64,000 nucleotides of DNA from Bacteroidales bacterium UBA4070 (GCA_002383485.1 DFYY01000029.1:1-64000), one strand, 5' to 3'. Counted from the first letter of the stretch, positions 52,222 to 62,210 are shown. Made by a program: numbers and translations. Notes: a model not told the origin generated them from the sequence alone.

Positions 52222-53544
52222 TTATTTATTCACGGGGTTATTTTCCCTGAATAGTTCCAGTCGCTCCTCCAACAGGGGGAGCTGTTTCTTCCTGATCTGT
52301 GAGACGCAGGCCCTGAGTCCCTCATGACGCTCACTGCCGCAGATGTTCAGTGTGATTGCGGCGATACCGTATGCAAGCAGCTCCTGCAGAAGCTCGCCGC
52401 CGCTCATGCCGGGGTAAAAAATCGTGAAATAGAATCCGTCTGCAACGGGCCTGTCGATGTCCATGTCATAGACGATGCTGAATCCGTTCCTGATAAATAT
52501 CTCCTTCATTTTTGCAGCCTTCTCACCATACACACGCGTATTATCCACGAAGTTGTAAAGTCCTTCGTTGACTGCCTTGAGGATGGCTGTGAATCCGTAC
52601 TGTGCCGAGTGCGTCACCCCGGATGAGAGGGCATACAGAGCGCCAAATATCATTGCCCGGCCGAAGATCTCGGATGAGTAATATCTGAGCAGGTCAGGGT
52701 AACGCCTGTTGTAGAGATGGTCAGACATTACAAGCAGACCGATCCTCTGGCCTGCATAACTGAATATCTTTGAACTGGATATCAGAAGAATATAGTCGTC
52801 ACAGTATTTTGCCACCGTGGGCTGGAAGGGTGGCTCCCCGGGAACAGAATAGTTCTCACGGAAGTCCATGCCAAAATAGGCCAGGTCCTCTATTACGATA
52901 ACATCATATTTTTTTGCCAGGGTCCCTATTGTGCGAAGCTCTTCTTCAGTGAAACAGATCCATGACGGGTTGTTGGGGTTCGAGTAGAGGAGTGTTGACA
53001 CCTTTCCGCACTGCAGTATCGATTCCAGTTTCGGGCCCAGCTTTTCGCCTCGGTAATTATAAACATCAAACGACCTGAAATCCTGGCCCAGGATCCTGGT
53101 CTGGGTCTTCTGAACAGGAAAGCCAGGATCAATAAAGAGAGTACCCTCCTTTGTGTGGTCATTACGGTTGGCCACCATGAAGCTTGCCATCCCTCCCATC
53201 ATGGCGCCGCCGGTAGGGACGCAGCATTCGGGTTTCACATCCACATCGAGGAAATTCTTCACGAATTTTGAAGCTTCCGTTTTCATCTCCGGCAGTCCCT
53301 CGATGTCCGGGTAATCTGATGCGACGCCTCTTCTGAGGGCTTCGATCTCTGCCCTGACACCCACCTCTGCCGAGGGGAGGCCCGGGACGCCCATCTCCAT
53401 GCGGATGAATTCAACTCCGGTCTCGCGGCGGAGCACATTTACCAGTTTGACTATCTCCCTGATGCTCGCGCTGCCCAGATCGGTGATCCCGCTGGATACT
53501 ATAGCGTTGCTTACTGTTTGGCGATTAATGGGGGTATTTTTCAT
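52222..53544 (-). CDS. PLP-dependent class I/II aminotransferase
   Basis: This protein of about 440 residues starts at the ATG giving MKNTPINRQTV. A longer frame from 53568 adds eight residues. Aminotransferase fold I features include YSNPNNPSW, VIEDLAYFGMDFR and the PLP-lysine region ISSSKIFSYAGQRIG. It probably makes the 2-oxoacid used by the oxidoreductase encoded 35 nt downstream. The amino acid donor is unknown. Confidence 0.88.
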   Translation of the reverse strand: MKNTPINRQTVSNAIVSSGITDLGSASIREIVKLVNVLRRETGVEFIRMEMGVPGLPSAEVGVRAEIEALRRGVASDYPDIEGLPEMKTEASKFVKNFLDVDVKPECCVPTGGAMMGGMASFMVANRNDHTKEGTLFIDPGFPVQKTQTRILGQDFRSFDVYNYRGEKLGPKLESILQCGKVSTLLYSNPNNPSWICFTEEELRTIGTLAKKYDVIVIEDLAYFGMDFRENYSVPGEPPFQPTVAKYCDDYILLISSSKIFSYAGQRIGLLVMSDHLYNRRYPDLLRYYSSEIFGRAMIFGALYALSSGVTHSAQYGFTAILKAVNEGLYNFVDNTRVYGEKAAKMKEIFIRNGFSIVYDMDIDRPVADGFYFTIFYPGMSGGELLQELLAYGIAAITLNICGSERHEGLRACVSQIRKKQLPLLEERLELFRENNPVNK

Positions 53545-53568
53545 AAATTTTCCATTTAGTGCCCTCAT

Positions 53569-53735
53569 TTGTGGCTCTAAGATAAAAATTTATAAGAGAA
53601 CGATTGCTGTTATTTGTCATATTTGTAAAGGTCTGAAGGTCGAAAGGTCTATTTGCGATGTGCGATTTGCGATGTGCAATTTGCGATTTAGGGTTTTATT
53701 TCCCGGACTAACAGACCTTCAGACTTTCGACTTCA
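53569..53735. repeat. Simple repeats between the aminotransferase and the acyl-CoA synthetase genes
   Basis: This gap holds an alternating TTTGCGATGTGCG / TTTGCGATGTGCA / TTTGCGATTTA tandem (53651-53689) and two copies of CTTCAGACTTTCGA (53717-53746). The latter runs into the end of the acyl-CoA synthetase gene and encodes its last residues (LKSKV). An upstream AAGGTCTGAAGGTCGAAAGG (53627-53646) is a partial inverse of the latter. Confidence 0.75.
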
Positions 53736-55835
53736 GACTTTCGACTTCAGGCTTATCCTCGCATCCACTGCTACAATCTTCTCAGGAGTACCCAGCAGCG
53801 GGTTTATATCCATCTCAGCTATCTCCGGGGCAGCGGCAAGGAGGTTGGAAAGTGAAGTGATCACCCTTACAAATGCCTCCTCATTGACGGCGGCGGAACC
53901 GCGGATGCCCTTGATTATCTTATATGACTTGAGTGACCGTATCATTAATCTTGCCTCCCGGTCTGAGACAGGCACCAGGGCAGTTGCAACATCCCTGAAA
54001 ACCTCAATAAAAATCCCTCCCATACCGGCCATCACAAGGTGGCCGAAGCGGCCTTCGCGGGTGGCACCGCAGAAGAGCTCGCGACCGCTGATCATCTTCT
54101 GGATCAGTATACCGGTCACTTCCGGGAGTGCCATCATTCTGACAAATTCTTCCCAGACCCTCTCTTCGTTGATGATATTCAGTGCAACGCCGCCAATATC
54201 CGATTTATGCACCGGTCCCACCACCTTCATCACCACAGGGTAACCCATCGAAGCAGCAGTCCTGACAGCCGCTTCAGCCGAGGTAACAACACTCTCGGCA
54301 ACTGTCTCAACGCCGGCAGCCCTGAGCAGAACAGATACTTTTTCCGGCGACAGGTATCCATCTCCGGCGCTATCAATGATTTCCCTTATCACCCGTATAT
54401 CCGTTCGTGTGGAGATTCCGTTCAAATCAGATGATCCGGCGGTGACATCCACAGTTTTCTCCGGCACGGCCGGTGTCGGAGTTGCATTGACCCGGCAGAG
54501 CGCCCTCCCGAAGAGCACCTCGTCAGTGAATATCGCATTCCCGTGAGCTATAAATTCGGCTATCTCCCTTTTGACATTTATCACCGAAGGCAATATCGGG
54601 TATATCGGCTTACGGCAGCTGCGTATCTTATCATGAAGGAGGCTGTATACATCATCTACCGGGAATAGTCCGGGGCTGCCAAAGATGACCGCAATTGCAT
54701 CCACCTCGTCAAAGTCGTTCTCACAGGCATCAATTATATAACCGAGCTGTTCAGCAGTGCCGGTTGCCAGGAAATCAATCGGGTTTGCCACGGATGATCC
54801 TGCGAAGAGCTTTTCCAGGAGTCGGTCTGCTGCCGGACCTGCAAGACGGGGTATCTCCATACCTCCCTCGCTGAGAGCATCTGTAAGCATCACTGCCGGT
54901 CCGCCGGCATGGGTTACTATTGCTATTCTCTTGCCCTTTAGCGGTTTATATGTAAATAATGCAGCCACCGTAGCCAAGTCGGTCCGGCTGTAACACCTTA
55001 CGATCCCCGCCTTTCGCAGAAGTGCATCTACTGCCGTATCAGGCGAAGCCATAGCGCCGGTGTGTGATGATGCAGCCCTTGACCCGGCCTCTGATGATCC
55101 TGCCTTGATGGCAGCAATCCTGCACCCTTTTCTGATAAGTGAAGCCGAGTGCCGAAGGAACCGTAACGGATCGGCAATATTTTCAATATAGAGAAGCTTG
55201 AGCCGTGAACTGGTCAGCGGGTCAAATGTAACATCGAGGTGTTCCAGCACATCCTCCACCCCGGTCTGGGCGCTGTTGCCCACCGACCAGACGCTGGAGA
55301 ACGGAAGCCCGCCTGTGATAGCGGTCTCAAGGATGAATACCGCCGTAGCCCCGGAGCCGGATATAAAGTCGATCCCTTCAGGAGACAGTCTGGGTATAGG
55401 TTCGGTGAAGACACCGTGATAATTATTATTCAGAAAGCCTATGCAGTTAGGGCCTATGAGTGTGCCGCCCGTACTGTTTATTATATCAACTATCTCTTTT
55501 TCCAGGGCAGTTCCCTCTTCATCCTCCTCACCGAATCCGGCTGAGAGAATGATGAATCCTCCTGTGCCCTTGTCCGTCGCCAGTGTCCTCACTATCCCGG
55601 GACAATAACGGGCAGCTACGGCAATCACAGCCAGGTCTGTGCGGGGCAGCATCAACACATCCGCAAAGGCCGTCAGGCCCTGAACAACAGGCGCTTTAGG
55701 ATTAACGACAAAAATATCGCCGGTGAATCCGCCACTTAGCAGATTCTTTAGCACTTTGCCTCCTGCCTTGGTGACGTCGTCTGATCCGCCAACAACAACT
55801 ATACTTTTAGGATTCAATAATTTAGCATTGATCAT
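53733..55835 (-). CDS. ADP-forming acyl-CoA (acetate-CoA) synthetase, fused alpha-beta
   Basis: This protein of about 700 residues starts at the ATG giving MINAKLLNPKSIVVVGGSDD. The frame runs on upstream without family likeness. Order: CoA-binding Rossmann domain (1-130), ligase-CoA domains with SSHTGA, where H258 matches the phosphohistidine of archaeal alpha subunits, then an ATP-grasp beta part from about 480 (GYPVVMKVVGPVHKSDIGGV). It converts acyl-CoA, ADP and phosphate to acid, CoA and ATP. With the aminotransferase and oxidoreductase downstream it completes an amino-acid fermentation path. Confidence 0.9.
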   Translation of the reverse strand: MINAKLLNPKSIVVVGGSDDVTKAGGKVLKNLLSGGFTGDIFVVNPKAPVVQGLTAFADVLMLPRTDLAVIAVAARYCPGIVRTLATDKGTGGFIILSAGFGEEDEEGTALEKEIVDIINSTGGTLIGPNCIGFLNNNYHGVFTEPIPRLSPEGIDFISGSGATAVFILETAITGGLPFSSVWSVGNSAQTGVEDVLEHLDVTFDPLTSSRLKLLYIENIADPLRFLRHSASLIRKGCRIAAIKAGSSEAGSRAASSHTGAMASPDTAVDALLRKAGIVRCYSRTDLATVAALFTYKPLKGKRIAIVTHAGGPAVMLTDALSEGGMEIPRLAGPAADRLLEKLFAGSSVANPIDFLATGTAEQLGYIIDACENDFDEVDAIAVIFGSPGLFPVDDVYSLLHDKIRSCRKPIYPILPSVINVKREIAEFIAHGNAIFTDEVLFGRALCRVNATPTPAVPEKTVDVTAGSSDLNGISTRTDIRVIREIIDSAGDGYLSPEKVSVLLRAAGVETVAESVVTSAEAAVRTAASMGYPVVMKVVGPVHKSDIGGVALNIINEERVWEEFVRMMALPEVTGILIQKMISGRELFCGATREGRFGHLVMAGMGGIFIEVFRDVATALVPVSDREARLMIRSLKSYKIIKGIRGSAAVNEEAFVRVITSLSNLLAAAPEIAEMDINPLLGTPEKIVAVDARISLKSKV

Positions 55836-56108
55836 AACGGGGGTCTCTGTTGCGGGAAAGGTAGAAACATTTTGAAACTTACCAAATGATATGTTATACA
55901 ATTCACTTAAGGCTACATGTATGTTGCAGAATATTATCTTTATGGCGGGTTGTTTCGACGACCCGATTAATTTTGTGTCCAACCGAATCTTATCCGGCCC
56001 GACTCTATTTACTCTGAGGCGGATTATTTGACATTTTGTTTATTATTGTGCCATCGTTTGGAGAATGGCCAGTATTACCATGGTTTTTAACTGAAACAAG
56101 TTTTTACT

Positions 56109-57731
56109 ATGAAACTATCCTTTCGATTAATCTCTGCCGCGGTCACTGCGCTGTTGTTAACATTACCCATTAACGCTTACACTCAGCCTGACAAGGATAT
56201 TGACCCTGACGGCCCCGGCTACGCCGAAAACTGCACAAGCATAATGGTCGGCCGGTTGGCCTCCGCCGACGGCTCTGTGATGACCTCGCACACCTGTGAC
56301 GGCAGGTACCGCACCTGGCTCGAGGTGGTACCTGCAATGAAGTTTGACCGTGATACGGTTCACCCGGTCTACTGGGGAACCTTGTTCACCGAGGAGGCGT
56401 GGGACATGACCAACGTGACGCGCAAGGGAGAGATCCCCGAAGTGAAATCAACATACGCCTTTCTAAGCACCGCCTATCCGTGCCTCAATGAGAAGCAGCT
56501 GGCCATTGGTGAGACTACCATCTACGGACGCAAAGAGCTCATCAATACGGAGGGTCTGTTTCTCATCGAGGAGCTTGAGAAGATTGCACTTCAGCGCTGC
56601 ACCACGGCACGGCAGGCTATTGCCCTTATCGGCTCACTGGCAGAGCAGTACGGTTACGGTGACATAGCCGAATGCATCACTATAGCCGACCCGAAGGAGG
56701 TGTGGCAGCTCGAGATAGCCGGCTCGGGACCGGGCAAACCCTCGGCACTCTGGGTGGCTCAGAGGATTCCCGATGATCATGTGGGGATAGCCGCCAACAT
56801 CCCGAGAATCTCAGATGTCAATTTCAAGGACGCAGATAAATTCATGACCTCCACCGACCTGCGCAAAAAGGCAAAGGATCTCGGCTACTGGGACGGAAAG
56901 GAACCGTTCAAATTCTACAAGGTGATCGGCACCGGCAAACCGTATGCTATACGCGAGTTCTACGTGCTGAACAAACTGGCTCCCGGACTGAACCTGACAA
57001 TGGATCTGGAAGAGCTCCCCTTCTCGGTTAAGCCTGTCAAAAGACTATCCGTCAGTGACGTGATGGCTCTCTTCCGTGAGACCTACGAGGGGACACCCTG
57101 GGACATGACAAAAAACCTCATGGTCAGTGTAACCCGCAAGGACGAAGCCGGCAACGAGGTTACCGACACAGTGAAGTCGCCCGCCTTCAACAACTGGATG
57201 AACAATGATATCCGTACCCTGGTCAACGAACTTAAGCCCGGCACCATTGAAAGGCAGCGTACCATTGCAATAGCAGGCTGTTCCTACTCACACGTGATCC
57301 AGTGCCGCTCATGGCTCCCCGACGAGGTAGGCGCCGTGGCATGGTTCTCGTTTGACAATCCGGGACAGAGCCCCCGCATACCGATCTTCTCAGGCACCAT
57401 GGCTCTTCCGCAGAGCTTCAGCATATGCGGTCAGCACCGCTACCGCACAGACGCAGCTATATGGTCATTCCGCGAGGCCAACAGGCTCTCCACGGTCAAC
57501 TGGGAGAGAGGCCGCAAACTTATTGAGCCTGCAGTGGCAGAGATGGAGCAGAAGGCTCTGGCCGAGCTGCCTGCACTGGAGGAAAGAGTAACGCTGATGG
57601 TTAAGGAAGGCCAGAACGAAGAGGCAAAGAAGGCTGTCACTGAGTACACCAATGCCTTTGCTCACGGTGCCATGAACAGGTGGCAGGAACTTAAAGCAGA
57701 ACTCTGGCAGATGTTCGGCAGGGGATTTTGA
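56109..57731 (+). CDS. C69-family dipeptidase, exported
   Basis: This 540-residue protein has a signal peptide (about 1-25) and a short propeptide. The Ntn-hydrolase start NCTSIMVGRLASADGS follows, where C42 should become the N-terminal nucleophile after processing. Further matches to the C69 (PepD-like) family are YGYGDIAECITIADPKEVWQLEI and the C-terminal QHRYRTDAAIWSFREAN region. It cleaves dipeptides. The location is extracytoplasmic. It has no close operon partner. Confidence 0.9.
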   Translation: MKLSFRLISAAVTALLLTLPINAYTQPDKDIDPDGPGYAENCTSIMVGRLASADGSVMTSHTCDGRYRTWLEVVPAMKFDRDTVHPVYWGTLFTEEAWDMTNVTRKGEIPEVKSTYAFLSTAYPCLNEKQLAIGETTIYGRKELINTEGLFLIEELEKIALQRCTTARQAIALIGSLAEQYGYGDIAECITIADPKEVWQLEIAGSGPGKPSALWVAQRIPDDHVGIAANIPRISDVNFKDADKFMTSTDLRKKAKDLGYWDGKEPFKFYKVIGTGKPYAIREFYVLNKLAPGLNLTMDLEELPFSVKPVKRLSVSDVMALFRETYEGTPWDMTKNLMVSVTRKDEAGNEVTDTVKSPAFNNWMNNDIRTLVNELKPGTIERQRTIAIAGCSYSHVIQCRSWLPDEVGAVAWFSFDNPGQSPRIPIFSGTMALPQSFSICGQHRYRTDAAIWSFREANRLSTVNWERGRKLIEPAVAEMEQKALAELPALEERVTLMVKEGQNEEAKKAVTEYTNAFAHGAMNRWQELKAELWQMFGRGF

Positions 57732-57843
57732 AAATAATCAGGCTGCGCATAACTTTACGCTAGCTGCTCCTTGGAAATTATTGATGCCGGGGCTGAACTT
57801 ATTCACTATCCGGCTTGTTTACGTTAAATGATTCACACTTAAG

Positions 57844-58932
57844 ATGAGTTCCGGCATAGCCTCAATTCTTGACAAGAAAGTCCATGACAGGTCAGACATA
57901 CTTGCCATGCTTCAGTGCAGCGAAGAGGAATCCCCCCTGCTTTACCGAAAAGCCGCAGCTGTCAGGGACCGGTATGTCGGAAACCAGGTCTTCCTGCGGG
58001 GACTGATTGAATATTCAAATATCTGCGGCAAAAACTGCCTCTACTGCGGCGTCAGACGAGATAACCACAAGATTGAACGATACTCTCTTTCACGCGAGGA
58101 GGTGCTTGAAGCAGCCATGACCGCCTTCCGGCTCAACTTCGGATCAATAGCCATTCAGTCGGGAGAGACCTCATCACCGGCTTTCGTTAACACAATGGAA
58201 GAACTTGTGAGGACCATCCGGGTGATGACCGGAGGCAAGCTGGGCATCACCCTTTCGCTTGGAGAGCAGAGCCGGGAGACATACCAGCGCTGGTTTGATG
58301 CCGGCGCACACCGCTACCTTCTCAGGATTGAGGCCTCGAGTGAAGCTCTTTACCGCAGGGTACACCCTGATGATGACATGCACAGGTACCAGAAAAGGCT
58401 TGATTGTCTCAAACTGATACAGGAGGCAGGTTACCAGACCGGTACCGGAGTTATGATAGGACTTCCCTACCAGACAATGTCTGACCTTGCCGATGATGTT
58501 ATTTTCATGCGCGATTTTGACATTGACATGTGCGGCATGGGACCGTTCATTGAACACTCAGACACCCCGCTTGGAGCAAGAGGCACTGACAACCTCTTCC
58601 TTAAGGAGCGATTTAGCCTGTCGCTCAGAATGATAGCCATCATGAGAATCATTATGAAGGACATCAATATTGTGGCCTCCACCGCCATGCAGACAATTGA
58701 TCATGCCGGCCGAGAGAAGGCTGTCGCCTGCGGGGCCAATGTGGTGATGCCCAACCTGACCCCTGCCAGATACAGGGCAGGCTACCAGATCTATGAGGGA
58801 AAACCCGGCTACATGGAGGTGAGTGAAGACAACCTCAGCGGAATGAACTTTGATCTCCTGCCGGGCACAACCCTTGGCCTCGGGGTATGGGGTGACACGC
58901 CTCACTACGGCAGACGGCGGACCGTGAAATGA
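57844..58932 (+). CDS. hydE: [FeFe]-hydrogenase maturase HydE
   Basis: This 362-residue radical-SAM protein (usual length about 350) has CGKNCLYC (C61, C65, C68; CX3CX2C), followed by GVRRDN and the HydE-like IQSGETSSPAF, IGLPYQTMSDLADD and GPFIEHSDTPL segments. HydE acts with HydG and HydF to build the diiron subsite of the H-cluster, handling the bridging dithiolate precursor. hydF and the hydrogenase itself are not in the window. Confidence 0.92.
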   Translation: MSSGIASILDKKVHDRSDILAMLQCSEEESPLLYRKAAAVRDRYVGNQVFLRGLIEYSNICGKNCLYCGVRRDNHKIERYSLSREEVLEAAMTAFRLNFGSIAIQSGETSSPAFVNTMEELVRTIRVMTGGKLGITLSLGEQSRETYQRWFDAGAHRYLLRIEASSEALYRRVHPDDDMHRYQKRLDCLKLIQEAGYQTGTGVMIGLPYQTMSDLADDVIFMRDFDIDMCGMGPFIEHSDTPLGARGTDNLFLKERFSLSLRMIAIMRIIMKDINIVASTAMQTIDHAGREKAVACGANVVMPNLTPARYRAGYQIYEGKPGYMEVSEDNLSGMNFDLLPGTTLGLGVWGDTPHYGRRRTVK

Positions 58933-59012
58933 TTATGCTGCATAACAAGCATCTGCAGTAACAACCAATTCTCTTTTTTCCGAAATTGCTCACTGTACTT
59001 AAACCTGATTTG

Positions 59013-61589
59013 ATGAAAAGAGCTCTCCTTTCATCAGTGATCCTCCTGGCATCACTGGTAAGTTTCGGTCAGATTCGCCCGACACTTGAATATTACATGC
59101 CTGCCGGCGTCTCCTTTGACAGCAGCATCCCCTCACCCGGAACCATAGGTCATGAGGTTGGCGAATGGCATGTGACCCATGACAAGCTGGTCGGTTACAT
59201 GCAGCTAATTGACGACCTCTCCGGCAAGGCTGTGTGGGAGGATTATGGCAGAAGCTGGGAAGGGAGGCCGCTGGGACAGCTGATCATCACATCAGAGAAG
59301 AACATGGCCCGCATTGAGGAGATAAGAGAAGAGCATCTGAAGCTGTCTGACCCCACTGTTTCCAGGGATATGAATACGGCGGAGATGCCATTGATCATCA
59401 AGCTCGGTTACGGCGTCCACGGCAATGAATCAAGCGCACAGAACGCTTCATTGCTGACAGCATATTACCTGGTTGCAGGCCGAGGACCACAGATAGATGA
59501 AATTCTGGACAAATGTGTTATTCTTATTGACCCGTCACTCAATCCCGACGGACTGCAGCGTCACTCAACATGGGTCAACATGCACCGCGGGATGACCCTC
59601 GCCACCGATCCTGCAGGCCGTGAATTCAACGAGGCATGGCCCGGTGGACGGACAAACCACTACTGGTTTGACCTTAACCGCGATTATCTTATGCTCCAGC
59701 ACCCCGAGAGCGTGGGGCGCGTGGCGGCCTTCCACCGCTGGATGCCCAATATAAACACTGACCATCATGAGATGGGCGCCAACGCCACCTTCTTCTTCCA
59801 GCCCGGCGTGCAGTCGCGCAACAACCCGGTGGTGCCTTCCGACAACCAGGCACTGACAGCTGAGATAGGCGGTTATCATGCACAGTATCTTGATTCAATC
59901 GGCAGCCTTTATTACACTGAAGAGAGCTTTGACGACTATTACCTCGGGAAGGGTTCCTCCTACCCTGATGCCCACGGCTCCATAGGGATACTATTTGAGC
60001 AGGCCGGCACCAAGGGTCACCTGCGCGAGGTACCGGGAGGAGTGCTATCATTCCCCTTCGCCATACGCAACCAGTTTACCGTCTCGCTTTCCACCATCAA
60101 GGCAGGACTGAACATGAGGGTTAAGCTGCTTGACATGCAGCGCGAGTTCTATCTCTCGGCACTCAGGGAGGCAGAAACCTCCGCGGTGAAGGGATATCTC
60201 TTCAGCGCCGGTGACGACAGGGGAGCCGCTGCCCGGTTCATTGAAAATCTCCTGAGACATAAAATTGAGGTTTACAAGTGCGGCAAGCCTCTCAGCAAGG
60301 GCGGAACCAGCTACACACCCGGTGACAGTTATTTTGTGCCCGCCAGGCAAAAGGAGTACCGTTTTGTAAGAACTCTTTTCGAGACAGTAAAGAGCTTTGC
60401 AGATACTGTCTTTTATGACATCTCAACATGGACAATGCCGCTGGCATTTAACCTGAGCTATACATCGCTGAACGGAGCCGAGTCGGCAGGTATGGCAGGC
60501 GAGAAGGTGACAACCCCGCCTTTCCCTGCAGGTTCTATTACAGGTACACCTAATGATTATGCCTGGCTCTTCGAGTGGAGCGACACCTATGCACCGAAGG
60601 CACTCTATATGATACAAAGTGCAGGTCTCACTGCCAGGATTGCAACAGCACCCTTCACCGTAGTCATGTCTGACGGGAAGAAGAAAACCTTTGGCTATGG
60701 CACCGTGATGGTACAGCAGGGAGAGAATGCCCGTCAGGCCGGTGAAACAAGTGAGATACTGAAAAGCACCGCCGAAGCCTGTGGCATAACAGTATACGGA
60801 GTATCAACGGGACTAACCCCTTCAGGCATCGATCTTGGCAGCAACGGTTTCACGGTGCTCTCCAGACCGACTGTAATGCTGGTTATTGAGGATGGCACAC
60901 CGGCTGACGATGCTGGTGAGATATGGCATCTTCTGGATGTGCGTTACGGAATGCCCCTCACGCTGATCACACCGGCCAGATTAGCTTCGGCAGATCTGAA
61001 CAAATACAATGTGATAATCTTTGCCGGCAATCCCTCCGTTTCGCCGAATGCAATTGAACGGCTGCGCGACTGGAACCGCTCCGGAGGCACTCTTATAGGC
61101 TACAGGGGTGGCAACCGTTGGCTGGCTGCAAACAAGTTCGCGGAGATAAGCTATATCGACAGCCCCGCTGCAGAGACAGCAAAAGAGCGTACCTATGCCG
61201 CCAGATCCGCTGACAGGGCCGTACAGACTGTACCCGGAACAATCTTCAGTGCCGTGATTGACCTCACCCACCCGCTATGCTACGGCTATACAAAGTCCTC
61301 CCTTCCGGTATTTAAAACCGATGCGTCAGCCGTGAAGGTGACCGGCAGCAGCTGGAACACGCCGGTGAAATACACTTCTGATCCGCTGCTGAGCGGCTAC
61401 TGTTCAAAGGAGAATCTGGAAAGGATAAGCAACAGTGCAGTGGTGGCCGTTCACCAGGGTCCGGGCCGGGTGATATCGATATATGACGACACCAACTTCA
61501 GGGCCATCTGGTACGGTACCTCGAAACTGTTTGTCAACGCGGTCTTCCTCGGGCAGCTTCTCAGGCAGGAAAGAGGATACGGTGAATAG
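59013..61589 (+). CDS. Large exported M14-family metallopeptidase
   Basis: This protein of about 858 residues starts at the ATG at 59013, giving signal peptide MKRALLSSVILLASLVSFGQ. The M14 domain has LGYGVHGNESS with zinc ligands H136 and E139, NPDGLQRH, FDLNRDY and TDHHEMGANATFFF with the third His, then EQAGTKG. The C-terminal third (about 615-850) looks like a class I glutamine-amidotransferase-like or flavodoxin-like domain (VIIFAGNPSVSPNAI). It probably digests peptides outside the cytoplasm. It separates hydE from hydG. Confidence 0.85.
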   Translation: MKRALLSSVILLASLVSFGQIRPTLEYYMPAGVSFDSSIPSPGTIGHEVGEWHVTHDKLVGYMQLIDDLSGKAVWEDYGRSWEGRPLGQLIITSEKNMARIEEIREEHLKLSDPTVSRDMNTAEMPLIIKLGYGVHGNESSAQNASLLTAYYLVAGRGPQIDEILDKCVILIDPSLNPDGLQRHSTWVNMHRGMTLATDPAGREFNEAWPGGRTNHYWFDLNRDYLMLQHPESVGRVAAFHRWMPNINTDHHEMGANATFFFQPGVQSRNNPVVPSDNQALTAEIGGYHAQYLDSIGSLYYTEESFDDYYLGKGSSYPDAHGSIGILFEQAGTKGHLREVPGGVLSFPFAIRNQFTVSLSTIKAGLNMRVKLLDMQREFYLSALREAETSAVKGYLFSAGDDRGAAARFIENLLRHKIEVYKCGKPLSKGGTSYTPGDSYFVPARQKEYRFVRTLFETVKSFADTVFYDISTWTMPLAFNLSYTSLNGAESAGMAGEKVTTPPFPAGSITGTPNDYAWLFEWSDTYAPKALYMIQSAGLTARIATAPFTVVMSDGKKKTFGYGTVMVQQGENARQAGETSEILKSTAEACGITVYGVSTGLTPSGIDLGSNGFTVLSRPTVMLVIEDGTPADDAGEIWHLLDVRYGMPLTLITPARLASADLNKYNVIIFAGNPSVSPNAIERLRDWNRSGGTLIGYRGGNRWLAANKFAEISYIDSPAAETAKERTYAARSADRAVQTVPGTIFSAVIDLTHPLCYGYTKSSLPVFKTDASAVKVTGSSWNTPVKYTSDPLLSGYCSKENLERISNSAVVAVHQGPGRVISIYDDTNFRAIWYGTSKLFVNAVFLGQLLRQERGYGE

Positions 61590-61674
61590 GATTTCCTCCC
61601 GTCAGGGAAACCAGATCAGGTGAGTAGTTTTTTTTCTAAGTCAGGAATGCGGATTCAGCCACAGGTTTTCGCTC

Positions 61675-62199
61675 TCAGGCAGGAAAGCAGACACGGCCAA
61701 TAGCAATCTCCTCTATCTCGCGCAGTGATCTCTCCAGGGAAGCATACTGGCTCCTGTCGCCGGAAAGTTCAAGGAGTATCAGTCCTGCCGGCTCACCGAA
61801 CCAGACCTCATTGACACCAAGCCTGGTACGGATGACGCACCCATAGGTTGTCAGCAGAGCCTGTACCTGCGGGCCCAGGTCATCGCGCCTTGGGATCATT
61901 AAGCCAAGGATTGTTGTACCGTCACAGTCGGCCGAAGCATCCGAGAGGCCGTGAGAAAAGAGCATCTCCTTGACGAAGAGACCCTCTATCTTTTTCAGCT
62001 GTAAAACAAGTGCCTCACAGTCGTCAATCTGGCCTGCCAGGTGGATGACCATGAAGCCCTCGCGGCTGCAGAGCTCATCATTCAGCTCGTGAAATCCCAG
62101 CCTGGTGCTTACCACACCGGAATGTTCCGAAAGGGCTTTCTGAACCAGCCCTGCCTCCTTGATCCTGTCAGTGATCTTAATGCCTAATACTCTGACCAT
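61675..62199 (-). CDS. Duplicated TM1266-type iron-only-hydrogenase system regulator
   Basis: This 174-residue protein is twice the usual length of about 80. Residues about 4-82 (VLGIKITDR...VVSTRLGFHE...VIHLAG...LKKIEGLFVKEMLF) and about 96-172 (ILGLMIPRR...VIRTRLGVNE...LLELSG...REIEEIAIGRVCF) are two copies of the same ACT-like fold. TM1266-like proteins accompany hydE/hydG/hydF and are thought to be regulatory. It starts 11 nt after hydG and so shares its transcript. Confidence 0.8.
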   Translation of the reverse strand: MVRVLGIKITDRIKEAGLVQKALSEHSGVVSTRLGFHELNDELCSREGFMVIHLAGQIDDCEALVLQLKKIEGLFVKEMLFSHGLSDASADCDGTTILGLMIPRRDDLGPQVQALLTTYGCVIRTRLGVNEVWFGEPAGLILLELSGDRSQYASLERSLREIEEIAIGRVCFPA

Positions 62200-62210
62200 G
62201 ATTGTATAAT

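Noticed and set aside
53651..53689. CRISPR or integron-type array
   Set aside because: The units are about 13 bp with no spacers. It is a simple degenerate tandem repeat.
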